Of a stretch of DNA of 64,000 bases, positions 20,362 to 28,783 are shown one piece after another; positions within the stretch are counted from its first letter, which is position 1, and the number at the start of each line of letters is the position of its first letter. The notes beneath the pieces are model-generated. The model saw nothing but the letters and a program-made list of their open reading frames with translations. It ran no database searches and was not told where the DNA came from. This DNA is from Chimaeribacter arupi (GTDB lineage Bacteria > Pseudomonadota > Gammaproteobacteria > Enterobacterales > Enterobacteriaceae): assembly GCF_002858805.1 (NCBI RefSeq), contig NZ_PJZI01000004.1, positions 115,645 through 179,644 of the forward strand, given 5' to 3'. The translations under genes were made by a program, and so were the position numbers.

Positions 20362-21135
20362 ATGTTGATGATTATCTCCCCCGCCAAAACGCTGGATTAT
20401 GAAAGCCCGCTGGCGACCACCCACTATACCCAACCGGCACTGCTGGACCACAGCCAGGCGCTGATCGAACGCTGCCGCGCGCTCACCCCGGCCCAGATCG
20501 CCAGCCTGATGAGCATCAGCGACAAGCTCGCTGACCTCAACGCCGGCCGGTTCCAGAACTGGACGCCGGACTTCACCCCGGACAATGCCCGCCAGGCGCT
20601 GCTGGCGTTCAAAGGCGATGTCTATACCGGGCTGGAAGCGCACACCTTCAGCGAACAGGATTTCAGCTTTGCCCAGCAACATCTGCGGATGCTGTCCGGC
20701 CTGTATGGCCTGCTGCGCCCGCTGGATCTGATGCAGCCTTACCGGCTGGAAATGGGCACGAAACTGGACACGCCGCGCGGCAAGGATCTCTACGCCTTCT
20801 GGGGGGAAATCATCACCACGGCGCTGAATGAGGCGGTGGCGGCGCAAGGGGATAATGTGGTGGTGAACCTGGCCTCGGATGAGTACTTCCGCGCCGTGAA
20901 ACCGAAACAGCTTCAGGCCGAGATCGTGAAGCCGGTGTTCCTGGACGAGAAAAACGGCAGTTATAAAGTCATCAGCTTCTATGCCAAAAAGGCGCGCGGG
21001 CTGATGAGCCGCTTTATCATTACCCGGCGGCTGACGCAGCCGGAACAGCTTAAAGCGTTTGACCTGGAAGGCTACCGCTTCGACGAGGCGCGCTCGCAGG
21101 GCAACGAGTATGTCTTTACCCGCGCCCAGCCGTAA
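20362..21135 (+). CDS. yaaA: Peroxide stress protein YaaA
   Basis: DUF328 protein that limits free intracellular iron and protects DNA during peroxide stress; OxyR-controlled in E. coli. Characteristic ends: '[14 protein letters not shown]' at the start and 'NEYVFTRAQ' at the end; also 'LNLASDEYF'-type core ([13 protein letters not shown]). 257 aa versus 258. It starts 84 bp after yaaJ; the OxyR site is not evident to me. Confidence 0.96.
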   Translation: MLMIISPAKTLDYESPLATTHYTQPALLDHSQALIERCRALTPAQIASLMSISDKLADLNAGRFQNWTPDFTPDNARQALLAFKGDVYTGLEAHTFSEQDFSFAQQHLRMLSGLYGLLRPLDLMQPYRLEMGTKLDTPRGKDLYAFWGEIITTALNEAVAAQGDNVVVNLASDEYFRAVKPKQLQAEIVKPVFLDEKNGSYKVISFYAKKARGLMSRFIITRRLTQPEQLKAFDLEGYRFDEARSQGNEYVFTRAQP

Positions 21136-21156
21136 CCCGGCCCGGCGGTATAAAAT

Positions 21157-21181
21157 AAAAAGCCGGGCGAATGCCCGGCTG
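21157..21181 (-). terminator. Chitinase terminator
   Basis: AGCCGGGC, loop GAAT, GCCCGGCT (21161-21180), with A-run on the left acting as leftward U-tract, 30 bp past the chitinase stop. On the yaaA side there is no T-run. Confidence 0.8.
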
Positions 21182-21209
21182 GAGAAGTACAGATAACAAT
21201 GCGTACCGA

Positions 21210-23291
21210 TCAGTAGGTGCCTTTCGCCACCCACGGGCGGCCGGAGCCGGTGCCGCGTTCGGTCCCCGGTTCGTCGCCCTGCGTCCACCAGGAGGCCTGG
21301 TAGTTGGTGCCTTTCCAGCTGACGGTTTCGCCACCGCTGTACGCTTTGGTTTTGTCCCACAGCGGGTTGGGCGTGTCCTCTGCCGGTGCAGCAGGTTCTT
21401 CCGGTTCTTCCGCCGGGATCTCCTCTTCTTCATACTCCTCGTCAGGGTACGCCTCTTCCCCTGCGGCAATGACCGTCAGCACAAAGGTCTCCAGCGTTGA
21501 GCTGGCGTTTTTGCTGTCCGTCACTTCCAGCGAGAAGGTGAAGCTGGCTTCGCTGACGACATCCGGGACGATGAATTCAATGTCAGAGGCGGTTTTGTCC
21601 GTCACGTAAATCGCCGCCGGTACCGTCCACAGGTACGTGATTTCATCATCATCCGGATCATGGGAACCCACACCATTCAGGCGCACTTTTGACCCGCCCA
21701 CAACCTGAAGATCAATCGCCGCCACCGGCGCACGGTTCTCAGCACCCGGTTCTTCTTCTTCCGGTGCCGGTTCATCCGGCACGGTGCCGCTGACGTTGAT
21801 GCCTTCGAAATAGAACGGCGACATATCAATCACTTTTTTGCTGATGCTGCACCCCAGGCCTTCACGCGCCGCGTTAACCAGCACGCCGTTATCCTGGTCG
21901 ATAGTCCAGGTAAACAGGGCACCCAGCCCTTTCTGTGCCACATATTCCCCTTTGGCTTTGACGGAGCGCGGGGTTTCGCATGACATATAGAGCTTGGTTT
22001 CCGGGTTATACAGGTAATCGGCATCTGCCACCTGATCGGTGTAGACGTTGAAGCCGTTGCGCCCTTTCTGGTTTTCCAGATCGATGTAGTTCTTGATCAG
22101 GTCATACCATTCAGTGGTGCCGCTCTCAAAGGTACCGGTGGTTTTTTCGCCTTCGGTAGGCTTATAGGTGCCTTTCAGCGGGGAGAAACTTTCGATCTCG
22201 GTATTCTGGCCGTTACGGGTATAAGCGGCATAGCCGACGTTGATGCGATCGGGCGCCACGCCTTGTGCAATCAGGTAGTCCACTGCGGTGTCCACGCCCC
22301 AGCCGTCTTTTTCCAGCGCATGGAGGTTGGTATGGTGGGCGAGCGTTTCTGCCCAGGGTGTACCGAAGAAGTCATAGGTCATGACGTTAAGGCCGTACAG
22401 GCCGGCCTCCAGCAGGCCTTTGATGTTGCTGTGCTCCAGCGTGCTGGGCACCGCCGAGCAGGCGATACTGATTTTGATGTCTTTACGGTTAATCGCCGCA
22501 AACTCTTTTGTCAGTTCGGCAATCAGCAGCGCATAGTTTGCGCCGTCTTCCGGGCCGTGCGGGTTGTTGTTCCCGATGTTGTTCGGGTACTCCCAGTCAA
22601 GGTCTACCTCACTGAACATCGGGAAGCGTTTGAACAGGCCGGCGGTGCTTTTGGCAAAGGCACTGCGGCCTTCGGCGGTTTTCGCCATATTGTGGAACCC
22701 GTTACTCAGCGTCCAACCACCGATACTCAAAGACAGCACCAGGTTATGCCCCTGCGCCTTGGCTTTTTTCTGCAGATCGCGCAGCCCGCCGACAACCCCT
22801 TTGGCGTTGGCCTGGGTCAGTGAGGAAAGAGAAAGTTCTACCCAGCCCGGATTATCCAGCCCGCAGTTGGTGGATGACGCGAAATCACCCCACGGGTCAA
22901 GGAAGGTGACTTCATTGTCTTTTTTATTGGCCTGCTGTGCCGCATTCGCCACGGTCTGTTGCTTTTCACCCTGATCGCCAACAATACCGATAAAACCTAA
23001 AATAATTTTGTCATAGGCGGTCGGGGAAACATTTGCCAGGTCATACCCACGTCCGCGCGCTTCAATCCCGGCGGAGCCACCACTCTGTAAGCGGCCGTCA
23101 TACTGTGACCAGTCAGTGTAATAACCAAATACTTTAGGTTTATTCGCGGTGTTATATTTATTGTAAACGGGTTTAGTCACCCTGGCAGAGGTGGTGCTGT
23201 ATTTAATCGTTTCGGTCGCGGGATCAAAACCATCCATCTTATAGGACTGCTCTGACAGATCGTCAGTTTGAATAAGTTTACTTGTCGCCAT
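21210..23291 (-). CDS. GH18 chitinase with PKD and CBM5/12 domains, no signal peptide
   Basis: Predicted chitin hydrolase. Domains: about 50 residues of polar N-terminus; GH18 barrel (52-480) with 'LSLSIGGWTLSNGF', catalytic 'EVDLDWEYP' (Asp230, Asp232, acid Glu234) and 'LNVMTYDFFG'; acidic linker (505-518); PKD-like domain (519-608, 'GVGSHDPDDDEITYLW'); very acidic linker (611-640); C-terminal CBM5/12 chitin-binding module (643-690, 'GTNYQASWWTQGDEPG'). The DxxDxDxE motif has Ser227 in place of its first Asp. The N-terminus (MATSKLIQTDDLSEQ) is hydrophilic, with no Sec or Tat leader, yet a chitinase must leave the cell; adjacent holin and endolysin genes offer a route. Distinct from S. marcescens ChiA, ChiB and ChiC as I recall them. 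Confidence 0.92.
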   Translation of the reverse strand: MATSKLIQTDDLSEQSYKMDGFDPATETIKYSTTSARVTKPVYNKYNTANKPKVFGYYTDWSQYDGRLQSGGSAGIEARGRGYDLANVSPTAYDKIILGFIGIVGDQGEKQQTVANAAQQANKKDNEVTFLDPWGDFASSTNCGLDNPGWVELSLSSLTQANAKGVVGGLRDLQKKAKAQGHNLVLSLSIGGWTLSNGFHNMAKTAEGRSAFAKSTAGLFKRFPMFSEVDLDWEYPNNIGNNNPHGPEDGANYALLIAELTKEFAAINRKDIKISIACSAVPSTLEHSNIKGLLEAGLYGLNVMTYDFFGTPWAETLAHHTNLHALEKDGWGVDTAVDYLIAQGVAPDRINVGYAAYTRNGQNTEIESFSPLKGTYKPTEGEKTTGTFESGTTEWYDLIKNYIDLENQKGRNGFNVYTDQVADADYLYNPETKLYMSCETPRSVKAKGEYVAQKGLGALFTWTIDQDNGVLVNAAREGLGCSISKKVIDMSPFYFEGINVSGTVPDEPAPEEEEPGAENRAPVAAIDLQVVGGSKVRLNGVGSHDPDDDEITYLWTVPAAIYVTDKTASDIEFIVPDVVSEASFTFSLEVTDSKNASSTLETFVLTVIAAGEEAYPDEEYEEEEIPAEEPEEPAAPAEDTPNPLWDKTKAYSGGETVSWKGTNYQASWWTQGDEPGTERGTGSGRPWVAKGTY

Positions 23292-23793
23292 TTTATTTAC
23301 CTTATGTAGTGTGAGAAAACATCAAACAGCCTTGCGCTGTGGACGTTATTTTTCGCTCTGCACGCCACGAAAACAAATCACACCACATCAAAATTATTAT
23401 GTGAACAATCACTCACCCAGATAATAAAGTTTCCCACATGTATTGAGAAAAGAAAAACCCGCTCACCTTCATTGTCAGGCCGCGCTTCCCCGACATCATT
23501 TACCTATCTCTGCCGAAGGAAACATTAATTTTCCTGTTCTTAGCCTGACATATTATGTTACGTCCAAATACATAATTATCGCGATAAATCCGACTCAAAA
23601 AATATAATTTGAGTAAAACTCAAAAGGGTATTTAGTAAAACTAAAAAAGGGTGGTTTTTATTGAAGTGCTCCACAGAATAAAATAAACGACAATGTTTTA
23701 GCCATCTCAGAACTAGATTATTGTGCAAACGCAATTACGCTTTTAAAAGTCCATCCGTTCCTGCAATGAACGCAACACATAAGAGAGCTTAAT
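23292..23793. promoter_or_regulatory. AT-rich divergent control region of the chitinase island
   Basis: 502 bp between the chitinase (leftward) and the winged-helix gene (rightward), much richer in A+T than the flanking DNA. No gene is visible. It must hold both promoters. The clearest internal structure is the ACTCAAA repeat cluster listed separately. Confidence 0.6.
23593..23646. repeat. ACTCAAA/TTTGAGT repeat cluster, candidate operator
   Basis: ACTCAAA (23593-23599) and TTTGAGT (23608-23614) form an inverted repeat with an 8-nt AT spacer. This is followed by ACTCAAAA (23618-23625), making GAGTAAAACTC itself palindromic, then AGTAAAACTAAAAAAGGG (23634 onward), which repeats AGTAAAACTCAAAAGGG (23612 onward) 22 bp downstream, two helical turns. 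Regularly phased repeats upstream of a regulator gene suggest an operator; the binding protein is unknown. Confidence 0.55.
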
Positions 23794-24234
23794 ATGATGA
23801 GCAACTATCTTCTGAATAAGATGTGTATTTTCAATGAGAATGCTAAAGAACTGAAATTAGTGGACAGTGATGTCATTATAAAGCTCACGTCCATGCGGGC
23901 ACGTTGCCTCAGCTATATCATTGAACATGCCAATGAAGACGTGATTGAAAAATCCTCGCTTTCACAGGCGCTCTGGGGGAAACGCAGCCAATTTGCCAGC
24001 GATGCCAGTCTGACCCAAACCCTCTATTTAATCCGGAAAGATCTCAAGACCCTGGGGCTGGATGACTTTTTTATTACCGTTCCGCGCTCTGGTATCCGGG
24101 TTAATGATACAGTGCAGATAGAGAAATTAGAGAAGGCGCCGGAGATCGTCTATCCGCGCAAAGGACTTTATCTCACTGGGGGTGCCTTAATTCTGTTTTT
24201 AATTGCGGTAGGCACCCTTTTCTTCCTCTATTAG
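23794..24234 (+). CDS. Tail-anchored winged-helix regulator (ToxR/CadC-like DNA-binding domain)
   Basis: 146-aa protein. An OmpR/ToxR-type winged helix covers about residues 20-105: 'TSMRARCLSYIIEHANE' as first helix, 'SLTQTLYLIRKDLKTLG' as recognition helix, 'ITVPRSGIRV' as the wing hairpin. A single membrane helix (about 124-145) closes the chain, so the protein would be inner-membrane anchored with no periplasmic sensor domain. It begins 24 bp before the endolysin start in the same direction, so probably co-transcribed. AT-rich coding sequence. Small ToxR-like regulators control lytic cassettes releasing insecticidal toxins and chitinases in Yersinia; the same role here is inferred. Confidence 0.75.
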   Translation: MMSNYLLNKMCIFNENAKELKLVDSDVIIKLTSMRARCLSYIIEHANEDVIEKSSLSQALWGKRSQFASDASLTQTLYLIRKDLKTLGLDDFFITVPRSGIRVNDTVQIEKLEKAPEIVYPRKGLYLTGGALILFLIAVGTLFFLY

Positions 24235-24258
24235 TCGTTATAAACAAGGGGAAACCTT

Positions 24259-24804
24259 ATGTTTACTAATCCTGTTATTAACAGCATCATAGAAAAAGAA
24301 GGACATTATGTTGATCACCCTCATGATAAGGGTGGGCCGACATGCTGGGGCATTACGGAAGACGTCGCCCGTAAGCATGGTTACAGGGGGGCGATGAAAG
24401 ATCTCCCTAAAGAAAAAGCCTATAGTATTCTGGAGGATGACTACTGGCGAACACCGAAGTTTGACAAGGTGCATGACCTGGCGCCGATCCTGGCCCTGGA
24501 GCTGTGTGATACCGGTACGAATGTCGGCACCGTTCTTCCGGTGAAATGGTTGCAGCGCTGGCTGAATGCCTTTAATAACCAACAAAAATATTATCCTGAT
24601 ATTGTTGTCGACGGCCTGTTAGGCCCAAAATCATTCTCTTCCCTTGAGAGCTTCCTGAAAAAAAGGAATCCGCATGGTGAGAATGTTTTGATAACCTCTT
24701 TGAATTGCAGTCAGGGAAATTACTATCTGGAATTGGTGGAGAAAAGGGAGAAGAACGAAACGTTCATTTATGGCTGGATGAGTACACGCGTAGCATTAAT
24801 CTGA
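24259..24804 (+). CDS. GH108 phage-type muramidase (TtsA-like endolysin)
   Basis: 181 aa. N-terminal GH108 domain (1-90) with 'IIEKEGHYVDHPHDKGGPTCWGIT', catalytic acid Glu14, followed by a peptidoglycan-binding domain (about 93-180) with 'VVDGLLGPKSFSSLESF'. Family members cut glycan strands: they are phage endolysins or, as with Salmonella TtsA, dedicated muramidases that let leaderless toxins cross the wall (type 10 secretion). No signal peptide, so export to the wall needs a holin, and a holin-like gene lies 58 bp beyond. AAGGGG ribosome site at 24246-24251. No phage structural genes nearby, arguing against a plain prophage remnant. Confidence 0.85.
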   Translation: MFTNPVINSIIEKEGHYVDHPHDKGGPTCWGITEDVARKHGYRGAMKDLPKEKAYSILEDDYWRTPKFDKVHDLAPILALELCDTGTNVGTVLPVKWLQRWLNAFNNQQKYYPDIVVDGLLGPKSFSSLESFLKKRNPHGENVLITSLNCSQGNYYLELVEKREKNETFIYGWMSTRVALI

Positions 24805-24811
24805 CTGAGAT

Positions 24812-24840
24812 AAAAAGGAGAACGTCCTGTTCTCCTTTTT
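24812..24840. terminator. Bidirectional terminator between endolysin and holin
   Basis: AAAAAGGAGAAC (24812-24823), 5-nt loop, GTTCTCCTTTTT (24829-24840): perfect 12-bp stem with A/T ends, so it can end both converging transcripts. Confidence 0.88.
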
Positions 24841-24861
24841 AGTCTTTCAGGCTGCATTTTC

Positions 24862-25194
24862 TTACTTAATCACGACCGCATTCCCCCCCAGGATATTTTT
24901 AATGCGCTCCCCGGCGACGGTTAACAGCGTACCGGAAAAGGCCCCGCCCAGCCCGGCCATCATGATAATCATATGTGAGCTTAATCCCCGCTCCAGCCCC
25001 AGCACACTCAGAATAAAGCCACTGAAGCAGGAGATAACCACCTGCGCAATACAACGGCGCGCCAGGTTCTCTTTGGACAAGCCATCTTTCTGCAGCAGTA
25101 CGCGGATAATACCGCCCCAGGAGGCCATAATAAGAATGACCAGCAGTAATTCAAATTCCATAAAAGCAAAGTTTTCTACCATTGTTGCGTTCAT
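24862..25194 (-). CDS. Putative holin, three transmembrane segments
   Basis: 110-aa membrane protein with three hydrophobic helices (about residues 14-34, 48-66, 74-94), short charged loops (QKDGLSKENLARR) and a basic segment after helix 3 (GERIKN). Size and topology fit class I phage holins and the ChiW-like holins of chitinase secretion clusters, and its place beside a GH108 endolysin supports this. No sequence motif proves holin function. Start codons at residues 1, 5 and 12 leave room for alternative starts. It is transcribed toward the endolysin gene, not with it, so the pair must be under separate promoters. Confidence 0.7.
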   Translation of the reverse strand: MNATMVENFAFMEFELLLVILIMASWGGIIRVLLQKDGLSKENLARRCIAQVVISCFSGFILSVLGLERGLSSHMIIMMAGLGGAFSGTLLTVAGERIKNILGGNAVVIK

Positions 25195-25430
25195 AACCGA
25201 TACCTCATTGAGTCATTAAAAAGGAGTTGTCTTGCTGGGGTGCATTTTAGGACCCGGCACCTGGGCCGGCAAATCACGCTGCCTCTCGTTTTCTATGTGA
25301 CGTGTGTATAAAAATAATTATCTGTGAGCCTGAGCCGGGTTCAACATGTGATTAACCAGAGAAGTCATTACTCTCGTATTTCTTAACAAGTGGGTAAAAG
25401 AGAAATATTTAAGGAGGGCTTAAATCAATA

Positions 25431-26363
25431 TTAAATGGCTTTTAATTTAGTAAGCAAGCTTTCAATCGTTGAATGGTAAGCGGAATTAACATAATGGCTG
25501 GCATACACATTAACCGGATAAGGCTCTAATTCCGGAGGAAGCGACAGTGTCGCCAGCTTCTTTTTTTCTTTATCTATCAAAAAACGGGCAATATCCTCAG
25601 GGACAATCGCAATCATATCACTCTTTTCAATCGCATTAATAATTCCGCTAAAACTGTTGGAACGATAAGCAATTTTACGCTTTCCCCGAAACTCATGGTT
25701 AATATGCATAAGGCTGCCTAATAAAGTGGTGTCCATATCGGAGATTTCCCCATTCATGCCTGCATGAGGCAGGGCATAATAATTTGCCAGGGTGATCCCC
25801 TCATTGGCGGCCAGCAGGTGATCTGAGCGGCAAATGGCGACAAACTTTTGCAGGCTATTTATTTTCTCCGATATTATTGACTCGTGAACGAGTGGCAAAA
25901 ATGTTAACACCAGATCACTTTTATTCTGTAACAGGCTATCGGTTAATTCAAACTCGTCCTGGTTTATCAGGGTATAAAAAACGATATTGTTTATCTGTAA
26001 ATAGCCCATCTCAATTAATTGTGAGACGTAGTAAGCCTCGGTAAAATCTGATCCGGTTATCCGCAAAAATTCTAAATGACTCTCCTCCTTTTGATAGACT
26101 TCAATTATATTATCAACTATATCAATAGCTTGCCTGAAGGAACGGTTAATTTCCAATGCTGACGGGGTGGGCTTGAGTCCGGTGCCGGTTCTAATGAACA
26201 ACTCCTGACCAAAATGCTTTTGCAGGCGGCTCAGAGAAAGGCTCACGGCGGAAGTGGAAAGGTTCAAACGCTTTGCGGCTTTAGACGCGCTCCCTGCGGC
26301 GATCACCTCATCCATAATTCGGATAAGGTTGTAGTCGAATAACGGGGAACGTCTTTCTTTCAT
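25431..26363 (-). CDS. LysR-family regulator of the chitinase island
   Basis: 310 aa. Winged helix-turn-helix at residues 10-68 ('GSASKAAKRLNLSTSAVSLSLSRL') followed by a LysR substrate-binding domain. Beginning with 'FDYNLIRIMDEV' it resembles the LeuO-type branch rather than metabolic LysR proteins. Coding sequence is visibly AT-rich, unlike thrC next to it, as with the rest of the island, suggesting acquisition. No divergent target gene: its upstream gap faces the end of thrC. It may control the chitinase, holin or both, by analogy to S. marcescens ChiR; this is inference. Confidence 0.85.
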   Translation of the reverse strand: MKERRSPLFDYNLIRIMDEVIAAGSASKAAKRLNLSTSAVSLSLSRLQKHFGQELFIRTGTGLKPTPSALEINRSFRQAIDIVDNIIEVYQKEESHLEFLRITGSDFTEAYYVSQLIEMGYLQINNIVFYTLINQDEFELTDSLLQNKSDLVLTFLPLVHESIISEKINSLQKFVAICRSDHLLAANEGITLANYYALPHAGMNGEISDMDTTLLGSLMHINHEFRGKRKIAYRSNSFSGIINAIEKSDMIAIVPEDIARFLIDKEKKKLATLSLPPELEPYPVNVYASHYVNSAYHSTIESLLTKLKAI

Positions 26364-26506
26364 TGCTGCCTCATGAGCGTTTTAGGCACGTTATCACTTT
26401 AGATATCGCTACATCCCTCTCCGGGTAAAATAACTTAGCCTAACTCACCTAAAAAGATTTAAAATTGAGAAGTTTGCGGCAGGCGAAGTTGGATAATTTT
26501 TATGTA

Positions 26507-26536
26507 TAAAAAAAGGCCATTAAAAAATGGCCTTTA
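26507..26536 (-). terminator. thr operon terminator
   Basis: AAAGGCCATT, loop AAAA, AATGGCCTTT (26512-26535 region) preceded by an A-run, giving a leftward U-tract. Starts 25 bp past the thrC stop. Confidence 0.88.
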
Positions 26537-26559
26537 TCTGAAAAGAGAGGGGAAAAAAT

Positions 26560-27849
26560 TTATGCAGGAATATTCAGTAAAAATTCTCTTATTTTCAGGT
26601 AGTCAGCAGGCAGGTCGTGTGACAATAAATCCAGCCCGGCACGTGCCGCTAACGCCTCTGGCAAATCGAGTTCTTTTCCGAGAATCGCTTCCACACTCTC
26701 TTTGAATTTTGCCGGGTGCGCCGTTCCCAGGAACAGGCCAAATTCCCCTTCCTGGAGTTGATCGCGTAATAAACGGTAAGCGATGGCGGCGTGCGGCTCA
26801 GAGAGATAGCCTTTTTCATCCAGCTCACGCAGGGTATCACGGGTGGTTTCATCATCCACTGCGCCAAAGCCCAGCTCTTTCAGTTGCCAGGTTTTACGGC
26901 GGAACAGCTCCTCTACCCGCGGCCAGTTATTCGGCTGGCTGACATCCATCGCGTTCGACAGCGTAGCCACCGTGGTTTGCGGCTGCCAAGCCCCGGCTTG
27001 CAGGAAACGCGGCACCGTGTCGTTGGCATTGGTGGCGGCAATAAAGCGTTTCACCGGCAGGCCCAGGGATTTCGCCAGCAGCCCGGCGGTCAGGTTTCCG
27101 AAGTTGCCGCTCGGCACCGACACCACCAGCTGGTTACGTGCCTCTTGCGGCAACTGCGCCACGGCTTCGAAGTAGTAGCAAATCTGCGCCAGCAGGCGGC
27201 TGATATTGATCGAGTTGGCGGAATTGAGGCCGAGGCGCTGTTTCAGCTCTTCATCATCAAACGCCTGTTTCACCAGCGCCTGGCAGGCATCGAAATCCCC
27301 CTCAACCGCGACGGTGTGGATATTGCCGCCCAGGGTACAGAACAGCTTCTCTTGCAGCGGGCTGATTTTCCCGCGCGGGTAGAGGATAACCACCCGCACA
27401 TTCTCCATGCCATAGAACGCATGGGCCACGGCGGCCCCGGTGTCACCGGAGGTAGCCGTCAGGATGGTGACCGGCTGGTTGCCGGAGACCAGCGCCAGCA
27501 TCTGCGCCATGAACCGGCCGCCAAAATCTTTGAATGCCAGGGTCGGGCCGTGGAACAGCTCCAGGGCGGCGATATCCTCTTCCACGTTCACCACCGGGGC
27601 CGGGAAAGCGAAGGCGGCACGCACCCGCGCTTCCAGCGTCTCAACCGGGATCTCATCGCCAATCATGGCTGACAGGATGCGGGTGCTGCGGGTCACGAAA
27701 TCCTGCTCCAGCAGGCGGTCGATCTCTGTCAGCTCAAACTCCGGCAGTTCCAGCGGGAAAAACAGCCCCTGCTGTTTCCCTAACCCCTGCTTAACCGCCT
27801 GGGCGAAGCTGACTTGTTCGTTATGATCCTTCAGGTTGTAGAGTTTCAT
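26560..27849 (-). CDS. thrC: Threonine synthase
   Basis: PLP enzyme converting O-phosphohomoserine to threonine. Begins 'MKLYNLKDHNEQVSFAQA'; the PLP lysine is in 'GPTLAFKDFGGRFMAQ', and 'ILTATSGDTGAAVAHAFYG' and 'VSVPSGNFGNLTAG' form the cofactor site. 429 aa versus 428 in E. coli. Last gene of the thr operon, 3 bp after thrB. Confidence 0.98.
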   Translation of the reverse strand: MKLYNLKDHNEQVSFAQAVKQGLGKQQGLFFPLELPEFELTEIDRLLEQDFVTRSTRILSAMIGDEIPVETLEARVRAAFAFPAPVVNVEEDIAALELFHGPTLAFKDFGGRFMAQMLALVSGNQPVTILTATSGDTGAAVAHAFYGMENVRVVILYPRGKISPLQEKLFCTLGGNIHTVAVEGDFDACQALVKQAFDDEELKQRLGLNSANSINISRLLAQICYYFEAVAQLPQEARNQLVVSVPSGNFGNLTAGLLAKSLGLPVKRFIAATNANDTVPRFLQAGAWQPQTTVATLSNAMDVSQPNNWPRVEELFRRKTWQLKELGFGAVDDETTRDTLRELDEKGYLSEPHAAIAYRLLRDQLQEGEFGLFLGTAHPAKFKESVEAILGKELDLPEALAARAGLDLLSHDLPADYLKIREFLLNIPA

Positions 27850-27852
27850 GTC

Positions 27853-28782
27853 TTATCCTAATTGTCGTGCGCCGGTGGTATCCAGACGGCATATATGAAC
27901 AAAACCTTCATCATTTTGCAGGTAATGGTTTTGCAGCCATTCCGCCATGCGCTTCGCGGTGGCGGCCTCATTGCATACGGCAAACAGTGTCGGGCCGGAG
28001 CCGGAGATTCCGCAGGCCAGTGCGCCGATGTCCCCCGCGGCTTTGCGCGCCTCGGCGAAGCCGGGCAGCAGGCGGGTACGGTACGGTTCGGCGATCACAT
28101 CGTTCATCAATTTGGCGGCCAGCAGCGGCTGGCGGGTATGGCAGGCGTGGATGAACCCCGCCAGGTAACGCCCGTGGCTGATGCAATCCTGCCGGCGATA
28201 TTGCGCAGGCAGAATGGCACGCGCCTCGGCGGTGGAGACTTTAATGCCGGGATAGGCCATCACCCAGAACCAGTCATCAAAGGCCGGCACCGGCTGGCTG
28301 ATGATGCCGTCCGCTTCCAGCATCAGTTGCAGGCCCCCCAGGTAGCAGGGGGCGACGTTGTCATAATGCACGCTGCCGGAGATGCGCCCTTCCAGCTCGC
28401 CCATAAGGGAGAGCATGGTGGTTTCATCCAGCGGGCGGTCACAAAATTCGTTCATCGCCATCAGCCCGGCGACCACCGAGCAGGCGCTGGAGCCGAGGCC
28501 GGAGCCGATCGGCATGTTTTTTTCCAGCGTCATCGCCACCGGGATTTCGCGGCCGACGGCCTGGCAGAAACGCTGCCAGCACTGGTAGACGATATTCTCT
28601 TTCGGGTCATCCGGCAGTTTGCTGACGAAACGCCCTTCATTACGCAGACTGAATGTGGCGGCCGCCTCAACGCTGACGCAGTCGCCCAGCAGGGTGCCGT
28701 CCACCGGTGACACGGCCGCGCCCAGCACATCAAAGCCTACGCTGACGTTTCCGATTGACGCCGGTGCATACACCTTAACCAT
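27853..28782 (-). CDS. thrB: Homoserine kinase
   Basis: GHMP-family kinase phosphorylating homoserine. Starts [21 protein letters not shown] (first GHMP motif); the ATP loop is '[16 protein letters not shown]'; the third motif is '[11 protein letters not shown]'. ATG at 28782 gives 309 aa (E. coli 310), one base after the thrA stop, so translationally coupled. The in-frame extension upstream lies inside thrA and is not used. Confidence 0.97.
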   Translation of the reverse strand: MVKVYAPASIGNVSVGFDVLGAAVSPVDGTLLGDCVSVEAAATFSLRNEGRFVSKLPDDPKENIVYQCWQRFCQAVGREIPVAMTLEKNMPIGSGLGSSACSVVAGLMAMNEFCDRPLDETTMLSLMGELEGRISGSVHYDNVAPCYLGGLQLMLEADGIISQPVPAFDDWFWVMAYPGIKVSTAEARAILPAQYRRQDCISHGRYLAGFIHACHTRQPLLAAKLMNDVIAEPYRTRLLPGFAEARKAAGDIGALACGISGSGPTLFAVCNEAATAKRMAEWLQNHYLQNDEGFVHICRLDTTGARQLG

Positions 28783-28783
28783 A

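Noticed and set aside
23400..23430. Possible CRP site in the chitinase upstream region (TGTGAACAATCACTCA)
   Set aside because: The half-sites are not spaced by 6 nt and the right half does not match TCACA.
24259..25194. Prophage remnant explanation for endolysin plus holin
   Set aside because: No integrase, capsid, tail or attachment repeats nearby, and the adjacent leaderless chitinase and dedicated regulator fit a secretion cassette better. It cannot be fully excluded from one window.
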